Shown: positions 19,646-29,588, counted from the first letter of the stretch. The stretch: DNA of 64,000 nucleotides from Desulfovibrio piger (GCF_900116045.1 NZ_LT630450.1:1592501-1656500), one strand, 5' to 3'. Notes: generated by a model from the sequence alone, not told the origin. Numbers and translations: made by a program.

Positions 19646-20605
19646 ATGGCCGTATCTGCCGAGCAAAACGAGATCATCGAACTGACGGACCTTATCGCCA
19701 AAGGTCCCGACCTGCCGAAAAACAGCCCCCAAACGCCTGATCCCCTCCCCCTGCCCGACGAGGCCCCGGCGCAGGCGGCCCCGGCCTCTGACGACCTGCT
19801 CCTGCTGCCTGACCAGGATCACGGGCCCGCGCCGTCCCCCGCTCCTGCCGCCGGTGACGAGCCCCCCGCCCGGGACTGGGAGGCCCGGCTGGATGCCTCC
19901 GCGGCCGTGATCGGTGACACGGGCCTGCATCTGGCCGCCCTGGCCCGGCAGAGCGGCGCCGAAAGCCCCCTGCTGCCGGAAGGCCTGGAGCGCCTCGGCA
20001 GCCTGGAAGAAAGCTGCCGCCAGCTCGACCGGCGCCTGCGCGCCCTGGAAGACCAGGCCGGGAACGGCCACAGCGACGCCACCCTGCTCATGGAGACCGT
20101 GGAGCGCCTCACCCATCTGGAAGAGCAGGTGCAGGCCCTGCCCGCCACGGCGGAAGAGGCCGCCCCCGGCGGCATGGCCGGAGCGCCCGACAGCGTCCTG
20201 CTCATGGAGAGCATGGAGCGCCTTTCCGCCCTGGAGGGGGAACGGCAGGAGATGCTGCAACGTCTCGATGCCCTGGAGGGCCGGGCCGGGAACGGCCACA
20301 GTGACGGCACCCTGCTCATGGAGACCGTGGAACGCCTCACCCATCTGGAGGAGCAGGTGCAGGCCCTGCTCCGGCGGCAGGAGGCCCCGGCAGCTCCCGA
20401 AGAGGCCCCGGCCGCCGCGGACGGCCACGGCATGGCCCGCCCCGAAGAAGAGCGGCAGGCGCTGGCGCGGCGGGTGGAAGCCCTGGAACACCAGCTTGGC
20501 GACCTGATGACGGACTTTGACAAATATGTGGAAAAGGCGGCCGCCGCCGCTGCCGCGCGCATCCTGCACGAGGAGATCCGGCGCCTGATGGCGGACCAGG
20601 CCTGA
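19646..20605 (+). CDS. Acidic coiled-coil protein with internal repeats, unknown function
   Basis: 319 residues, no signal peptide. After a Pro/Ala/Asp-rich, probably disordered N-terminus (about residues 25-80), most of the rest is heptad-like helix (RRLRALEDQ..., ETVERLTHLEEQVQAL, RVEALEHQLGDL). A unit with the core AGNGHSDxTLLMETVERL occurs twice almost identically (about residues 133-165 and 209-241), with a degenerate copy between them (DSVLLMESMERLSAL). GAGAGG precedes the ATG. It lies upstream of the ubiE region. I do not recognise a family; a structural or scaffold role is only inference. Confidence 0.7.
   Translation: MAVSAEQNEIIELTDLIAKGPDLPKNSPQTPDPLPLPDEAPAQAAPASDDLLLLPDQDHGPAPSPAPAAGDEPPARDWEARLDASAAVIGDTGLHLAALARQSGAESPLLPEGLERLGSLEESCRQLDRRLRALEDQAGNGHSDATLLMETVERLTHLEEQVQALPATAEEAAPGGMAGAPDSVLLMESMERLSALEGERQEMLQRLDALEGRAGNGHSDGTLLMETVERLTHLEEQVQALLRRQEAPAAPEEAPAAADGHGMARPEEERQALARRVEALEHQLGDLMTDFDKYVEKAAAAAAARILHEEIRRLMADQA
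20042..20140 (+). repeat. 99-base intragenic direct repeat, copy 1
   Basis: Nearly identical to 20270-20368 (offset 228 bases), encoding the unit that includes GNGHSD and LLMETVERLTHLEEQ. High nucleotide identity suggests a recent duplication or gene conversion. Confidence 0.85.
20270..20368 (+). repeat. 99-base intragenic direct repeat, copy 2
   Basis: Second copy of the unit at 20042-20140, in the same reading frame, differing at only a few positions. Confidence 0.85.
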
Positions 20606-20856
20606 GCGGCCCTTTTCCCGCGCGGGCGGCCTTTCCCGCCCGTTCCCGCCGGGGCGCCGACTTGCCAAGCGCACCGTTAGCGCATATGCTGACGGACGGC
20701 TTTTTGCAGGCGACCGTCCTGCAGGGGCCCGAATCAAAAACAAAAGGGGCGGGGGCTGCCGTTTCCGTTCCTTTACCCGTCCGGCGTTTTCCCGTTGTGG
20801 GTCAAGGCCATTCCCCAGTGGACGGGTTTTTCATTTTGCATGCCACGAGGCCAGGT

Positions 20857-21030
20857 ATGGACAAAGACAGCAAGGAAGCCCTTCAGGTCGCCAAGGAGCT
20901 GACCGCCAAATTCATCGAGACGCGCACGGTTTCGCCGGGCAACTTCGCCGAGGTCTTTCCCGCCGTGTACCGCGTGGTCTGCGAAGCCATCCGCCGGGGC
21001 AACGCGCCCAGGGAGGACGGACGTGACTGA
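20857..21030 (+). CDS. Small 57-residue protein translated just ahead of ubiE/menG
   Basis: 57 residues, mostly helical by eye (DSKEALQVAKELTAKFIETRT, FAEVFPAVYRVVCEAIRRG). No recognised domain. The ATG is chosen because GAGG lies upstream and the longer in-frame extension looks non-coding. Its last 8 bases overlap the GTG start of the methyltransferase gene, so the two are coupled. Function unknown; co-expression with quinone methylation is the only clue. Confidence 0.6.
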   Translation: MDKDSKEALQVAKELTAKFIETRTVSPGNFAEVFPAVYRVVCEAIRRGNAPREDGRD

Positions 21031-21736
21031 TCCCCGCCCCCGGCATGACGCCGCCGTCTCCGGCATGTTCGGCCGCATCGCCGGTTTCTACGACCTGCTC
21101 AACCACACGCTGAGCCTGGGCATCGACTATTACTGGCGCCATGTGCTGGCCAGGAACGTGCGCGTGGGCAGCACCAACCGCGTGCTCGATCTGGCCGCCG
21201 GCACCCTGGACGTCTCGCTGGCCATCCGCCGCCGCTTCCCGCAGGTGCAGGTGCCCGCCATGGATTTCTGCCCGCCCATGCTCCAGCGCGGCCTGCACAA
21301 GCTCAAGGGCGACAATGCCCGGGCCATCATGCCCGTGGCCGCCGATGCCAAAAAGCTGCCCCTGCCCGACGCCTCGGTGGACTGCGTGACCATGGCCTTC
21401 GGCATCCGCAACATCACGCCGCGCTCCGAGGCCTTTGCCGAGATGCTGCGCGTGCTCACCCCCGGCGGCCGCGCCTGCATCCTGGAGTTCGGCTCCGGCA
21501 GCGAACGCATCTGGGGCGGGCTGTACAATTTTTATCTGGACAGGATCCTGCCGCGCATCGGCCAGATGGTCTCCCGCGACCCGGGCGCCTATGCGTACCT
21601 GGCCGAGACCATCCGCCATTTCCCCACGGCCCCGGCCCTGGAAAAGGAAATGACCGATGCCGGTTTCGTGCGGGCCTGGCACATCAAGCTCACGTCGGGC
21701 ATCGTCTGCCTGCATGTGGGCGAAAAGGCCCGCTAG
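21023..21736 (+). CDS. ubiE: Demethylmenaquinone methyltransferase
   Basis: 237 residues. SAM-dependent C-methyltransferase that completes menaquinone synthesis (also called menG). Motif I DLAAGTLDVSLAIRRR, then MDFCPPMLQRG, DASVDCVTMAFGIRNI and LRVLTPGGRACILEFG, as in UbiE/MenG. Starts with GTG inside the upstream small gene, with GGGAGGA as ribosome site. A futalosine hydrolase and a polyprenyl diphosphate synthase lie within 2.5 kb, so this is a menaquinone neighbourhood. Confidence 0.93.
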   Translation: MTDPRPRHDAAVSGMFGRIAGFYDLLNHTLSLGIDYYWRHVLARNVRVGSTNRVLDLAAGTLDVSLAIRRRFPQVQVPAMDFCPPMLQRGLHKLKGDNARAIMPVAADAKKLPLPDASVDCVTMAFGIRNITPRSEAFAEMLRVLTPGGRACILEFGSGSERIWGGLYNFYLDRILPRIGQMVSRDPGAYAYLAETIRHFPTAPALEKEMTDAGFVRAWHIKLTSGIVCLHVGEKAR

Positions 21737-21814
21737 CCGGGCGAACACGCTGCGGGCGCGCCGCTGCCTTCCCCTGCCGCACGGCGGGGTGCGCCGGCGT
21801 CATCTTCCGGCACG

Positions 21815-21843
21815 AAAAAACGGCGCCCCCAAGGGGACGCCGT
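21815..21843 (-). terminator. Terminator of the DUF2065 gene
   Basis: ACGGCG...CGCCGT stem around CCCCAAGGGG with one mismatch; on the minus strand six T follow (plus A at 21815-21820). It also separates the convergent ubiE. Confidence 0.75.
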
Positions 21844-21873
21844 CCTGTCCGCGGAAGAAGCGGGCCGCAACGT

Positions 21874-22074
21874 TCAGGCGCTGCGGGCCAGCCAGACGAG
21901 GAAAAGGCCCAGGGCCAGCGCCGCCAGCCCGAGGACCCGTATGGAGCTTTTGGGCATCTGCGCGATGAGGATCACGGCCCGGCGCATGGCACCGGGAGCC
22001 AGAGCCCAGACCAGGCCCTCCAGAAGGATGGCCAAACCCAATGCCGCAAGAAATGGTTTCCAGTCGAACGTCAT
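21874..22074 (-). CDS. DUF2065-family small membrane protein (YjeT-like)
   Basis: 66 residues with two hydrophobic segments: FLAALGLAILLEGLVWALAP (about 8-27) and VLGLAALALGLFLVWLA (about 47-63), linked by a basic loop (MRRAV). This matches DUF2065, whose function is unknown. The start at 22074 follows AAAGGG closely; a GTG three codons upstream is the alternative. It is divergent from the sugar dehydrogenase gene. Confidence 0.72.
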   Translation of the reverse strand: MTFDWKPFLAALGLAILLEGLVWALAPGAMRRAVILIAQMPKSSIRVLGLAALALGLFLVWLARSA

Positions 22075-22119
22075 CCCTTTCACATGGCGGAAACAGGCAT
22101 TTTTGTAAAGGATAAAACG

Positions 22120-23433
<1,314 letters not shown>

Positions 23434-23438
23434 GCGCC

Positions 23439-24176
23439 GTGCTGCTGGTCTGCGCCGCCACCGCCCGCGAACTGCTGGCCGCCCTGCCGGAACGGGCCCT
23501 GGGGCCCGTTCCCGGAGCGGCATGCGGCCCGGCGGCGCAGACCGGCCTGCCGGAGCAGGAACTGCTGCCCCTGCGCCTGGGCCTGCCGGCCCTGGCCTGC
23601 ATCACCGGCGTGGGGCCCGTCAACGCCGCCCTCGGCATGGGGCTGGCACTGGCCGGGGCCCGGCAGGCAGGGCAGGCGGTCTCGCTGGTGCTCAACGTGG
23701 GCGTGGCCGGCAGCATGGACCTGCAACAGGCGCCCCTCCGTTCGCTCTGGCGGGTGGAGGAAGAGATCTGGCCGGAATACGGCCTGCACGACGGGACGGC
23801 TGTGGACGGCCCGTCGTTCGGTTTTCCCCAGTGGGAAGGGCCGCACGGGCCGGTCTTCGACCGTCTGCCCCTGGCCGCTCCCGCGCGGCTGCCCGCCTGC
23901 CTGCACGGGCTGCGCTCCCTGCCTGCGGCCACATCCCTGAGCGTGGCGGGCGTCAGCGCGTCCCGGCAGCGTGCGGGACAGCTCAGGCAGGCCCATCCAA
24001 AGGCCCTGCTGGAAAATATGGAAGGTTTTGCCGTGGCGCTGGCCTGCGCCCGCCAGGGCATCGCCTGTGTGGAGGTGCGCAGCGTTTCCAACCGGGTGGG
24101 GCCGCGCGTACCGCATGAAACGGATTTTCCGGGAGCCATGCGCCGTCTGGCGGATATCTGGCGCCCCGCACCATAA
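23439..24176 (+). CDS. mqnB: Futalosine hydrolase
   Basis: 245 residues. Nucleosidase-type enzyme that removes hypoxanthine from futalosine in the alternative menaquinone pathway. Motifs: ACITGVGPVNAALGMGLAL, LVLNVGVAGSMD, LLENMEGFAVALACARQGI (catalytic-site block) and VRSVSNRVGPR. Starts with GTG 5 bases after the dehydrogenase stop and has no clear ribosome site. The polyprenyl synthase follows 14 bases later. Together with ubiE this supports futalosine-route menaquinone. Confidence 0.87.
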   Translation: MLLVCAATARELLAALPERALGPVPGAACGPAAQTGLPEQELLPLRLGLPALACITGVGPVNAALGMGLALAGARQAGQAVSLVLNVGVAGSMDLQQAPLRSLWRVEEEIWPEYGLHDGTAVDGPSFGFPQWEGPHGPVFDRLPLAAPARLPACLHGLRSLPAATSLSVAGVSASRQRAGQLRQAHPKALLENMEGFAVALACARQGIACVEVRSVSNRVGPRVPHETDFPGAMRRLADIWRPAP

Positions 24177-24190
24177 ACCGAGATGCCCCT

Positions 24191-25156
24191 ATGCTGCTTC
24201 TGAAAGCCCGTCTGGCACTGGAACTGCCCCCCATCAACAAGGCTCTTTCCCGGGCCGCCGAGGGCCTGCCCCATCCCGTGCGCCCCATCGCCCGCCATAT
24301 CTTCGAAGCGGGCGGCAAACGCCTGCGCCCCCTGCTGACCATCCTCATGGCCCGCCTGCTGGGCTATGACAAAAAAGACATCTATGATCTGGCCGTCACC
24401 ATGGAGATGCTCCATGCCGCCACCCTGCTGCATGACGACGTGCTGGACAATGCCGATACCCGGCGCGGCAAACCCGCCGCCCATACCCTTTTCAGCGCCA
24501 CCAGCACCATCCTGGCCGGCGATGCCATGCTGGCCCATGCCAATGCCCTGGTGGCCCGGTGCGGCGACCCGCGCCTGTGCCTCTGCTTTTCCGAGGCCAC
24601 CAGCCGCACCGCCGCCGGCGAGATCCTGGAGATCGCGGCCCAGCACCGGGTGGAGACCACCGCCGAAGAATACGAGGAGATCATCCGCGGCAAGACGGCC
24701 TGGCTGATCCGGGCCTCGTGCCAGCTGGGCGCCCTGCGCGCCGGGGCCGACGATGCCCGGGTGGAGGCCGCCGCCGCCTATGGCGAGAACATCGGCATGG
24801 CCTTCCAGATCGTGGACGACGCCCTGGACTTCGCCCCCCAGAGCATCACGGGCAAACCTTCGGGCGGCGACGTGCGCGAAGGCAAGCTGACCCCGCCCCT
24901 GCGCATGTACCGCGACAGCCTGGACGATGCCGCCCGCGCGGCCTTCGACCAGGCCTTCAATGACGCCTCCTTCACCGACGGCGACGCCGGGCGCATCGCC
25001 GACAGCATCCGTGCGGCCGGTTTCGACCAGGCCACGCGCATGGCTGCCGAAGGCTACCTGGACAAGGCCCGCGCGGCCCTGGCCAGCCTGCCCTCGGGAC
25101 CGGAACAGGACATCCTGCAACAAATGGCCGACTACGTTCGCGACCGCAAAAAATAA
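24191..25156 (+). CDS. Polyprenyl diphosphate synthase
   Basis: 321 residues. Trans-prenyltransferase that builds a long isoprenoid chain from isopentenyl diphosphate. The first aspartate-rich motif is LLHDDVLDNADTRRG, the second FQIVDDALDF, with GGKRLRPLL upstream for diphosphate binding. In this setting it probably supplies the menaquinone side chain. The chain length cannot be told from the sequence. The ATG follows mqnB by 14 bases, and purL follows 52 bases downstream. Confidence 0.9.
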   Translation: MLLLKARLALELPPINKALSRAAEGLPHPVRPIARHIFEAGGKRLRPLLTILMARLLGYDKKDIYDLAVTMEMLHAATLLHDDVLDNADTRRGKPAAHTLFSATSTILAGDAMLAHANALVARCGDPRLCLCFSEATSRTAAGEILEIAAQHRVETTAEEYEEIIRGKTAWLIRASCQLGALRAGADDARVEAAAAYGENIGMAFQIVDDALDFAPQSITGKPSGGDVREGKLTPPLRMYRDSLDDAARAAFDQAFNDASFTDGDAGRIADSIRAAGFDQATRMAAEGYLDKARAALASLPSGPEQDILQQMADYVRDRKK

Positions 25157-25208
25157 TCGCCTTATTACGGAGAACCGGCGGGATTCCCGCCGCCAAAGCG
25201 AGGACCGT

Positions 25209-28208
25209 ATGCTCTATCGTGTGGAAACCGGGCTTCATGCCAACATTACCGATACCCAGGGCCGCAAGACGGCGCTGCATCTGCTCAAGGCACTGCAGAT
25301 CCCCGTTGCCGCCATCCGTCAGATCAAAGTCTACACCGTGGACGGTCTGGATGCCGCCCAGGTGAACCGTCTGGTGGACGAAGGCATCTGGCACGACCCC
25401 ATCCTGCAGCAGGCCTCGCTGGAGCCGCTGCCCTTCGTGGAACCCGCCCCCCACTGGATCGTGGAAGTGGGCTACCGCCCCGGCGTCACCGACAACGAAG
25501 GCCGCACCGCCCGCGACACCGCCGCCATGGTGCTGGGCATCGCCCGCGACAGCCTGCGCGTCTACACCTCGGTGCAGTACCGCATCACCTGCACGCCCGA
25601 CCGCATGCTCGGCCGCGAAGAGGTGGAGGCCCTGGCCCGCGACCTGCTCTGCAACACCCTGATCCAGCGCTTCCGCGTCAAGAGCGCCGAAGAATGGCAG
25701 GCCAAGCCCGGCTTCGAGGCCCAGGCCGCCAGGGTCACCGGCGAATCCAACGACACCGTGGACGTGGTGCCCCTGTCCGTCATGGACGACGAGGCCCTGC
25801 AGAAAGCCAGCCGCGACAACACCTGGGCCCTGACCCTGCGCGAGCTGCACTGCATCCGCGACCAGTTCGCCACCCCCGGCGAACAGGCCCGCCGCAAGGC
25901 CGCCGGTCTGCCCGCCGACCCCACCGACGTGGAGATGGAAGTGCTGGCCCAGACCTGGTCCGAACACTGCAAGCACAAGATCTTCGCCTCCCGCATCCAT
26001 TACGAGAACAGGGAGACCGGCCGGAGCGAAGAGGTCAACAACCTCTACAAGACCTGCATCCGTGACGCCACGGCCACCATCCGCAAGCGCCTGGGCGACG
26101 ACGACTACTGCAAGTCCGTGTTCAAGGACAACGCCGGCGTCATCGCCTTCATCAACGGCTACGACGCCTGCATCAAGGTGGAGACCCACAACAGCCCCTC
26201 CGCCCTGGACCCCTACGGCGGCGCCCTCACCGGTATCGTGGGCGTCAACCGTGACCCCATGGGCACCGGCATGGGGGCGGAGCTGGTCTGCAACACCGAC
26301 GTGTTCTGCTTTGCCTCTCCCTTCTATGACAAGGAACTGCCCCCGCGCCTGCTGCATCCCCGCCGCGTGCTGGAAGGCGTGCGCGAAGGGGTGGAGCACG
26401 GCGGCAACAAGTCCGGCATCCCCACGGTCAACGGCTCCCTGGTCTTCGATGAGCGCTACCTGGGCAAGCCCCTGGTCTACTGCGGCACCGTGGGGGTGAT
26501 CCCCACCGACATCAACGGCCGCAAGGGCTGGGAAAAGAAGGCCGAAGTGGGCGACATCATCGTCATGACCGGCGGCCGCATCGGCAAGGACGGCATCCAC
26601 GGCGCCACCTTCTCCTCCGAGGAACTGCACGAAGGTTCCCCGGCCACGGCCGTGCAGATCGGCGACCCCATCACCCAGCGCAAGATGTACGACTTCATCA
26701 TGCGCGCCCGTGACCTGGGCCTGTACAACGCCATCACCGACAACGGCGCCGGCGGCCTTTCCTCCTCCGTGGGCGAAATGGCCGAAGACACCGGCGGCTG
26801 CGTGCTGGACATCGCCAAAGCCCCCCTCAAGTACGACGGCCTGCGCCCCTGGGAGATCCTGCTCTCCGAGGCGCAGGAACGCATGACCCTGGCCGTGCCG
26901 CCCGCCAGGCTGGACGAGTTCATGGAACTGGCCGCCCGCATGGACGTGGAAGCCACCGCCCTGGGCCACTACACCGACAGCGGCTTCTTCGACGTGCGCT
27001 ACAACGACCGTCCCGTGGCCTCCCTGCCCATGGAGTTCATGCATGACGGCGTGCCCCAGCTGGAACTGGAAGCCGTGTGGGAAGCCCCCAGGGTGGACGA
27101 CATCCGCGTGGACATGCCCGACAGCGAACAGGGCGCCTTCCTGCGCCGCATGCTGAACCGCCTGAACATCTGCTCCAAGGAATACATCATCCGCCAGTAC
27201 GACCACGAAGTGCGCGGCGGCAGCGCCATCAAGCCCTTGTGCGGCGTCAAGAGCGACGGCCCTTCCGACGCCGGCGTCATCCGCCCGCTGCTGGAATCCG
27301 ATGCCGGTCTGGTCATCTCCCACGGCATCTGCCCCAAGTTCAGCGACTACGACACCTACTGGATGATGGCCAACGCCATGGACGAAGCCATCCGCAACGC
27401 CGTGGCCGTGGGCGGCAACCCCGATGCCCTGGCCGGTGTGGACAACTTCTGCTGGTGCGACCCCGTCCAGAGCGAAAAGACCCCCGACGGCCGCTACAAG
27501 CTGGCCCAGCTGGTGCGCGCCTGCAAGGCCCTGCAGCAGTTCTCCCTGGCTTTCGGCGTGCCCTGCATCTCCGGCAAGGACTCCATGAAGAACGACTACA
27601 CCGGCGGCGGCGAAAAGATCTCCATCCCGCCCACGGTGCTGTTCTCGGTGATGGGCGTCATCAACAACGTCATCGCCACCCAGACCTCGGACTTCAAGGC
27701 CGCCGGCCACCACATCTACATGCTGGGCGGCACCTGGCGTGAAATGGCCGGCAGCGAAGCCTGCTCCGAGCTGGGCCTCACCGGCGGCCGCGTGCCCAAT
27801 GTGGACGCCGCCACCGCTCTGCCGCGCTACCGCGCCGTGCATGGCCTCATGGGCCAGCGCGCCCTGTCCGCCTGCCATGACTGCTCCGACGGCGGCCTGG
27901 CCGTGGCCCTGGCCGAGATGTGCATCGGCGGCCGCCTGGGCGCCTCCATCGACCTGGATGCCGTGCCCGCCATGGAAGACATGACCCTGACCGAACTCTT
28001 GTACAGCGAATCGGCCAGCCGCCTCATCGTCAGCGTGCGCCCCGACCTGGCCATGATCCTCGACATGCTGGGCAGCTGGCAGATCTGCCGCCGCATCGGC
28101 ACCGTCACCGACGACAACACCCTGACCATGACCCGTGGCGGCGTCACCGTCCTGCAGGAAAGCGTGGACGACCTGACCACCGCCTTCAAGCGCACCCTGG
28201 ACTGGTAG
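25209..28208 (+). CDS. purL: Phosphoribosylformylglycinamidine synthase, PurS-PurL fusion without glutaminase
   Basis: 999 residues. Makes FGAM from FGAR, ATP and ammonia (step 4 of purine synthesis). Residues 1-170 hold two PurS-like units (MLYRVETGLHANITDTQG...; HWIVEVGYRPGVTDNEG). The linker and two AIR-synthase-like halves follow: TWSEHCKHKIFAS, FKDNAGVIAF, KVETHNSPSALDPYGGA, GGNKSGIPTVNGS, DNGAGGLSSSVGEMA, and a second half with GKDSMKNDY and DCSDGGLAVALAEM. The C-terminal glutamine amidotransferase of the 1,290-residue enzymes is absent, so a separate PurQ is required. The ATG has GAGGA upstream. A terminator follows. Confidence 0.94.
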   Translation: MLYRVETGLHANITDTQGRKTALHLLKALQIPVAAIRQIKVYTVDGLDAAQVNRLVDEGIWHDPILQQASLEPLPFVEPAPHWIVEVGYRPGVTDNEGRTARDTAAMVLGIARDSLRVYTSVQYRITCTPDRMLGREEVEALARDLLCNTLIQRFRVKSAEEWQAKPGFEAQAARVTGESNDTVDVVPLSVMDDEALQKASRDNTWALTLRELHCIRDQFATPGEQARRKAAGLPADPTDVEMEVLAQTWSEHCKHKIFASRIHYENRETGRSEEVNNLYKTCIRDATATIRKRLGDDDYCKSVFKDNAGVIAFINGYDACIKVETHNSPSALDPYGGALTGIVGVNRDPMGTGMGAELVCNTDVFCFASPFYDKELPPRLLHPRRVLEGVREGVEHGGNKSGIPTVNGSLVFDERYLGKPLVYCGTVGVIPTDINGRKGWEKKAEVGDIIVMTGGRIGKDGIHGATFSSEELHEGSPATAVQIGDPITQRKMYDFIMRARDLGLYNAITDNGAGGLSSSVGEMAEDTGGCVLDIAKAPLKYDGLRPWEILLSEAQERMTLAVPPARLDEFMELAARMDVEATALGHYTDSGFFDVRYNDRPVASLPMEFMHDGVPQLELEAVWEAPRVDDIRVDMPDSEQGAFLRRMLNRLNICSKEYIIRQYDHEVRGGSAIKPLCGVKSDGPSDAGVIRPLLESDAGLVISHGICPKFSDYDTYWMMANAMDEAIRNAVAVGGNPDALAGVDNFCWCDPVQSEKTPDGRYKLAQLVRACKALQQFSLAFGVPCISGKDSMKNDYTGGGEKISIPPTVLFSVMGVINNVIATQTSDFKAAGHHIYMLGGTWREMAGSEACSELGLTGGRVPNVDAATALPRYRAVHGLMGQRALSACHDCSDGGLAVALAEMCIGGRLGASIDLDAVPAMEDMTLTELLYSESASRLIVSVRPDLAMILDMLGSWQICRRIGTVTDDNTLTMTRGGVTVLQESVDDLTTAFKRTLDW

Positions 28209-28237
28209 TAAGTCCCGGCCCTGCCGCGAACGACCTG

Positions 28238-28266
28238 GGGCGTCCCGCACGGGGCGCCCTTTTTTT
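28238..28266 (+). terminator. Rho-independent terminator after purL
   Basis: GGGCGTCCCG (28238-28247) pairs with CGGGGCGCCC (28250-28259) with one G-U pair, followed by seven T. Confidence 0.88.
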
Positions 28267-28388
28267 GCGCCCTGTGCCCGCTGCCTGCCGGATGCGGACC
28301 TGTCCCGGCAGGCTCGCCGGAGCAGGTCCCCGCCGCCGCGCCGCGGACATCACGGGGCCGGAGGAACGCACGCCCCCAAAACCTCGCC

Positions 28389-28450
28389 CCCGGCGGCGAA
28401 AAGCCCTTCATGCCGCCCACGGTGCTGTTCCCGGCAGGGGCGTCATCAAC
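28389..28450 (+). pseudogene. Short purL-like fragment
   Basis: Resembles purL positions 27605-27666: shared blocks are GGCGGCGAAAAG, the 18-base CCGCCCACGGTGCTGTTC, and GGCGTCATCAAC, in the same order and nearly the same spacing. It encodes PPTVLF as in purL. It appears to be a decayed partial duplicate lying 0.78 kb downstream of its source. Confidence 0.55.
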
Positions 28451-28631
28451 GCGGCAGCGGCCATCCGCCTGGCCGGATCTGCCCCGCTCCGCCTTGCCCC
28501 CTGCCCTCCCGTCCGCACCTTTCGCTGGCGCGTCCTCGACAGCGGAATATGCAATTCCGGCCCCCCTGACAGCCCGTGCAGGGGCTTTTTGTCCCCTTCC
28601 ACAATATGCAGAAGAATTGCAGAAAGTTTTT

Positions 28632-28722
28632 ACTGCATATCAACTTCATATTTGCAAAAATCAACTTTATATATCAAAAATCAACAGTCGATATAAAGTT
28701 AAAGGTAAACTGCATATCAACT
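28632..28722. promoter_or_regulatory. AT-rich region with phased TCAAC repeats and a 14-base direct repeat
   Basis: ACTGCATATCAACT occurs exactly at 28632-28645 and 28709-28722. TCAAC starts at 28640, 28661, 28681 and 28717. The first three are 21 and 20 bases apart, two helical turns. It is upstream of the rlpA promoter and looks like an array of protein-binding sites. Confidence 0.5.
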
Positions 28723-28782
28723 GTTAATTACTCATCTTGGACAGGAAATTTTCCAGACTTTCTCTTGCAAAATCTCCACGGT

Positions 28783-28811
28783 TTGACACGAAGCTTTTTT
28801 TAAGGCATTAT
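28783..28811 (+). promoter_or_regulatory. Sigma70-type promoter of rlpA
   Basis: TTGACA at 28783-28788, 17 bases, CATTAT at 28806-28811. Predicted start near 28818, giving a leader of about 120 bases. Confidence 0.6.
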
Positions 28812-28936
28812 GCCCCCATCTTTTTATCTGGCGTTCCAGGCAAACCCCGTTGTGCAGCCTTGACGGGGCGGGTCGTCCGGCGACCTGCGCCGCGTGGGCA
28901 ACCACGCCGCGCACCTGCTTCAACCAAGGAGTTTCT

Positions 28937-29539
28937 ATGACCTCACCTTCTTCCATGGGGATGCCGGCGCTGCTGCTGGCCTGTCTGCTGCTGGCCTCCC
29001 CCATGTCCGCCGTCCATGCCGGCGATGCAAAGACTGCCTCTTCCAGCCATGATGTCTGGCTCAAACGTGCCCAGAGCAATGCCGATGCCTTCATGACCGG
29101 CATGGCCTCCTGGTACGGGGCCGATTTCCACAACAAAAAGACCGCCAGCGGCGAAGGTTATGACATGTACACCTTCACGGCGGCCCACCGCACCCTGCCC
29201 ATCGGCACCGTGGTGCGCGTCACCGACAAGAGCAACGGCAAGAGCGTCATGGTCTGTGTGACCGACCGCGGCCCCTATGTGCGCGGCCGCATCATCGACC
29301 TTTCCTATGCCGCCGCCCAGCAGATCAACATGAACGACCGCGGCGTGGGCAAGGTCGATCTGGAAGTGGTCAGCGACCCCAGCGGCACCCCCCTGCAGAA
29401 CGGGCAGGCCTATTTCGTGCGTTACAAGGATGACCAGGTGGGCCCCTTCTTCGCCTTTGCCGACGCGGCCGCCATGCATGAAGCGCTGCGCCAGGGCCAC
29501 CCCGAGGCCGAAGTCGTGCTGGACGATGCCGGCAACTAG
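28937..29539 (+). CDS. RlpA-family septal-ring/lytic transglycosylase-like protein
   Basis: 200 residues with a Sec signal (MPALLLACLLLASPMSAVHAG). The core is a double-psi beta-barrel: GMASWYGADFHNKKTASGE (conserved ASWYG...TASGE block), AHRTLPIGTVVRVTD, VCVTDRGPYVRGRIIDLSYAAA (catalytic DRGP block) and GVGKVDLEV. RlpA proteins cleave peptide-free glycan strands at the septum. No clear lipobox and no SPOR domain, so it is shorter than the E. coli protein. AAGGAG precedes the ATG. A strong terminator follows. Confidence 0.88.
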   Translation: MTSPSSMGMPALLLACLLLASPMSAVHAGDAKTASSSHDVWLKRAQSNADAFMTGMASWYGADFHNKKTASGEGYDMYTFTAAHRTLPIGTVVRVTDKSNGKSVMVCVTDRGPYVRGRIIDLSYAAAQQINMNDRGVGKVDLEVVSDPSGTPLQNGQAYFVRYKDDQVGPFFAFADAAAMHEALRQGHPEAEVVLDDAGN

Positions 29540-29563
29540 CACGCTGCCGCTCCCCCTTTTTCC

Positions 29564-29588
29564 GGGCGCCCTGAGCGCCCTTTTTTTT
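29564..29588 (+). terminator. Rho-independent terminator after rlpA
   Basis: GGGCGC (29564-29569), five-base loop, GCGCCC (29575-29580), then eight T. Confidence 0.88.

Larger units (their letters stand above)
28267..28782. other. Intergenic between purL and rlpA: purL-like relic plus AT-rich block
   Basis: Over 500 bases without a supported gene. The first half is GC-rich and includes a short stretch resembling purL (28389-28450). From about 28590 the sequence turns abruptly AT-rich, with repeated ATCAAC motifs. No tRNA, integrase or transposase was seen. Confidence 0.6.

Noticed and set aside
20042..20368. Insertion of a mobile element inside the coiled-coil gene
   Set aside because: The duplicated units keep the reading frame and encode the same helix; tandem-type duplication explains them.
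24972..28250. Very long minus-strand open frame (over 1,000 codons) opposite purL
   Set aside because: Its residues are mostly Gly, His, Ala and Val as expected from reading the GC-biased complement of purL; no domain or ribosome site.
28600..28740. CRISPR array or phage attachment site in the AT-rich block
   Set aside because: Repeats are too short (5-14 bases) and irregularly spaced; no cas or integrase gene.
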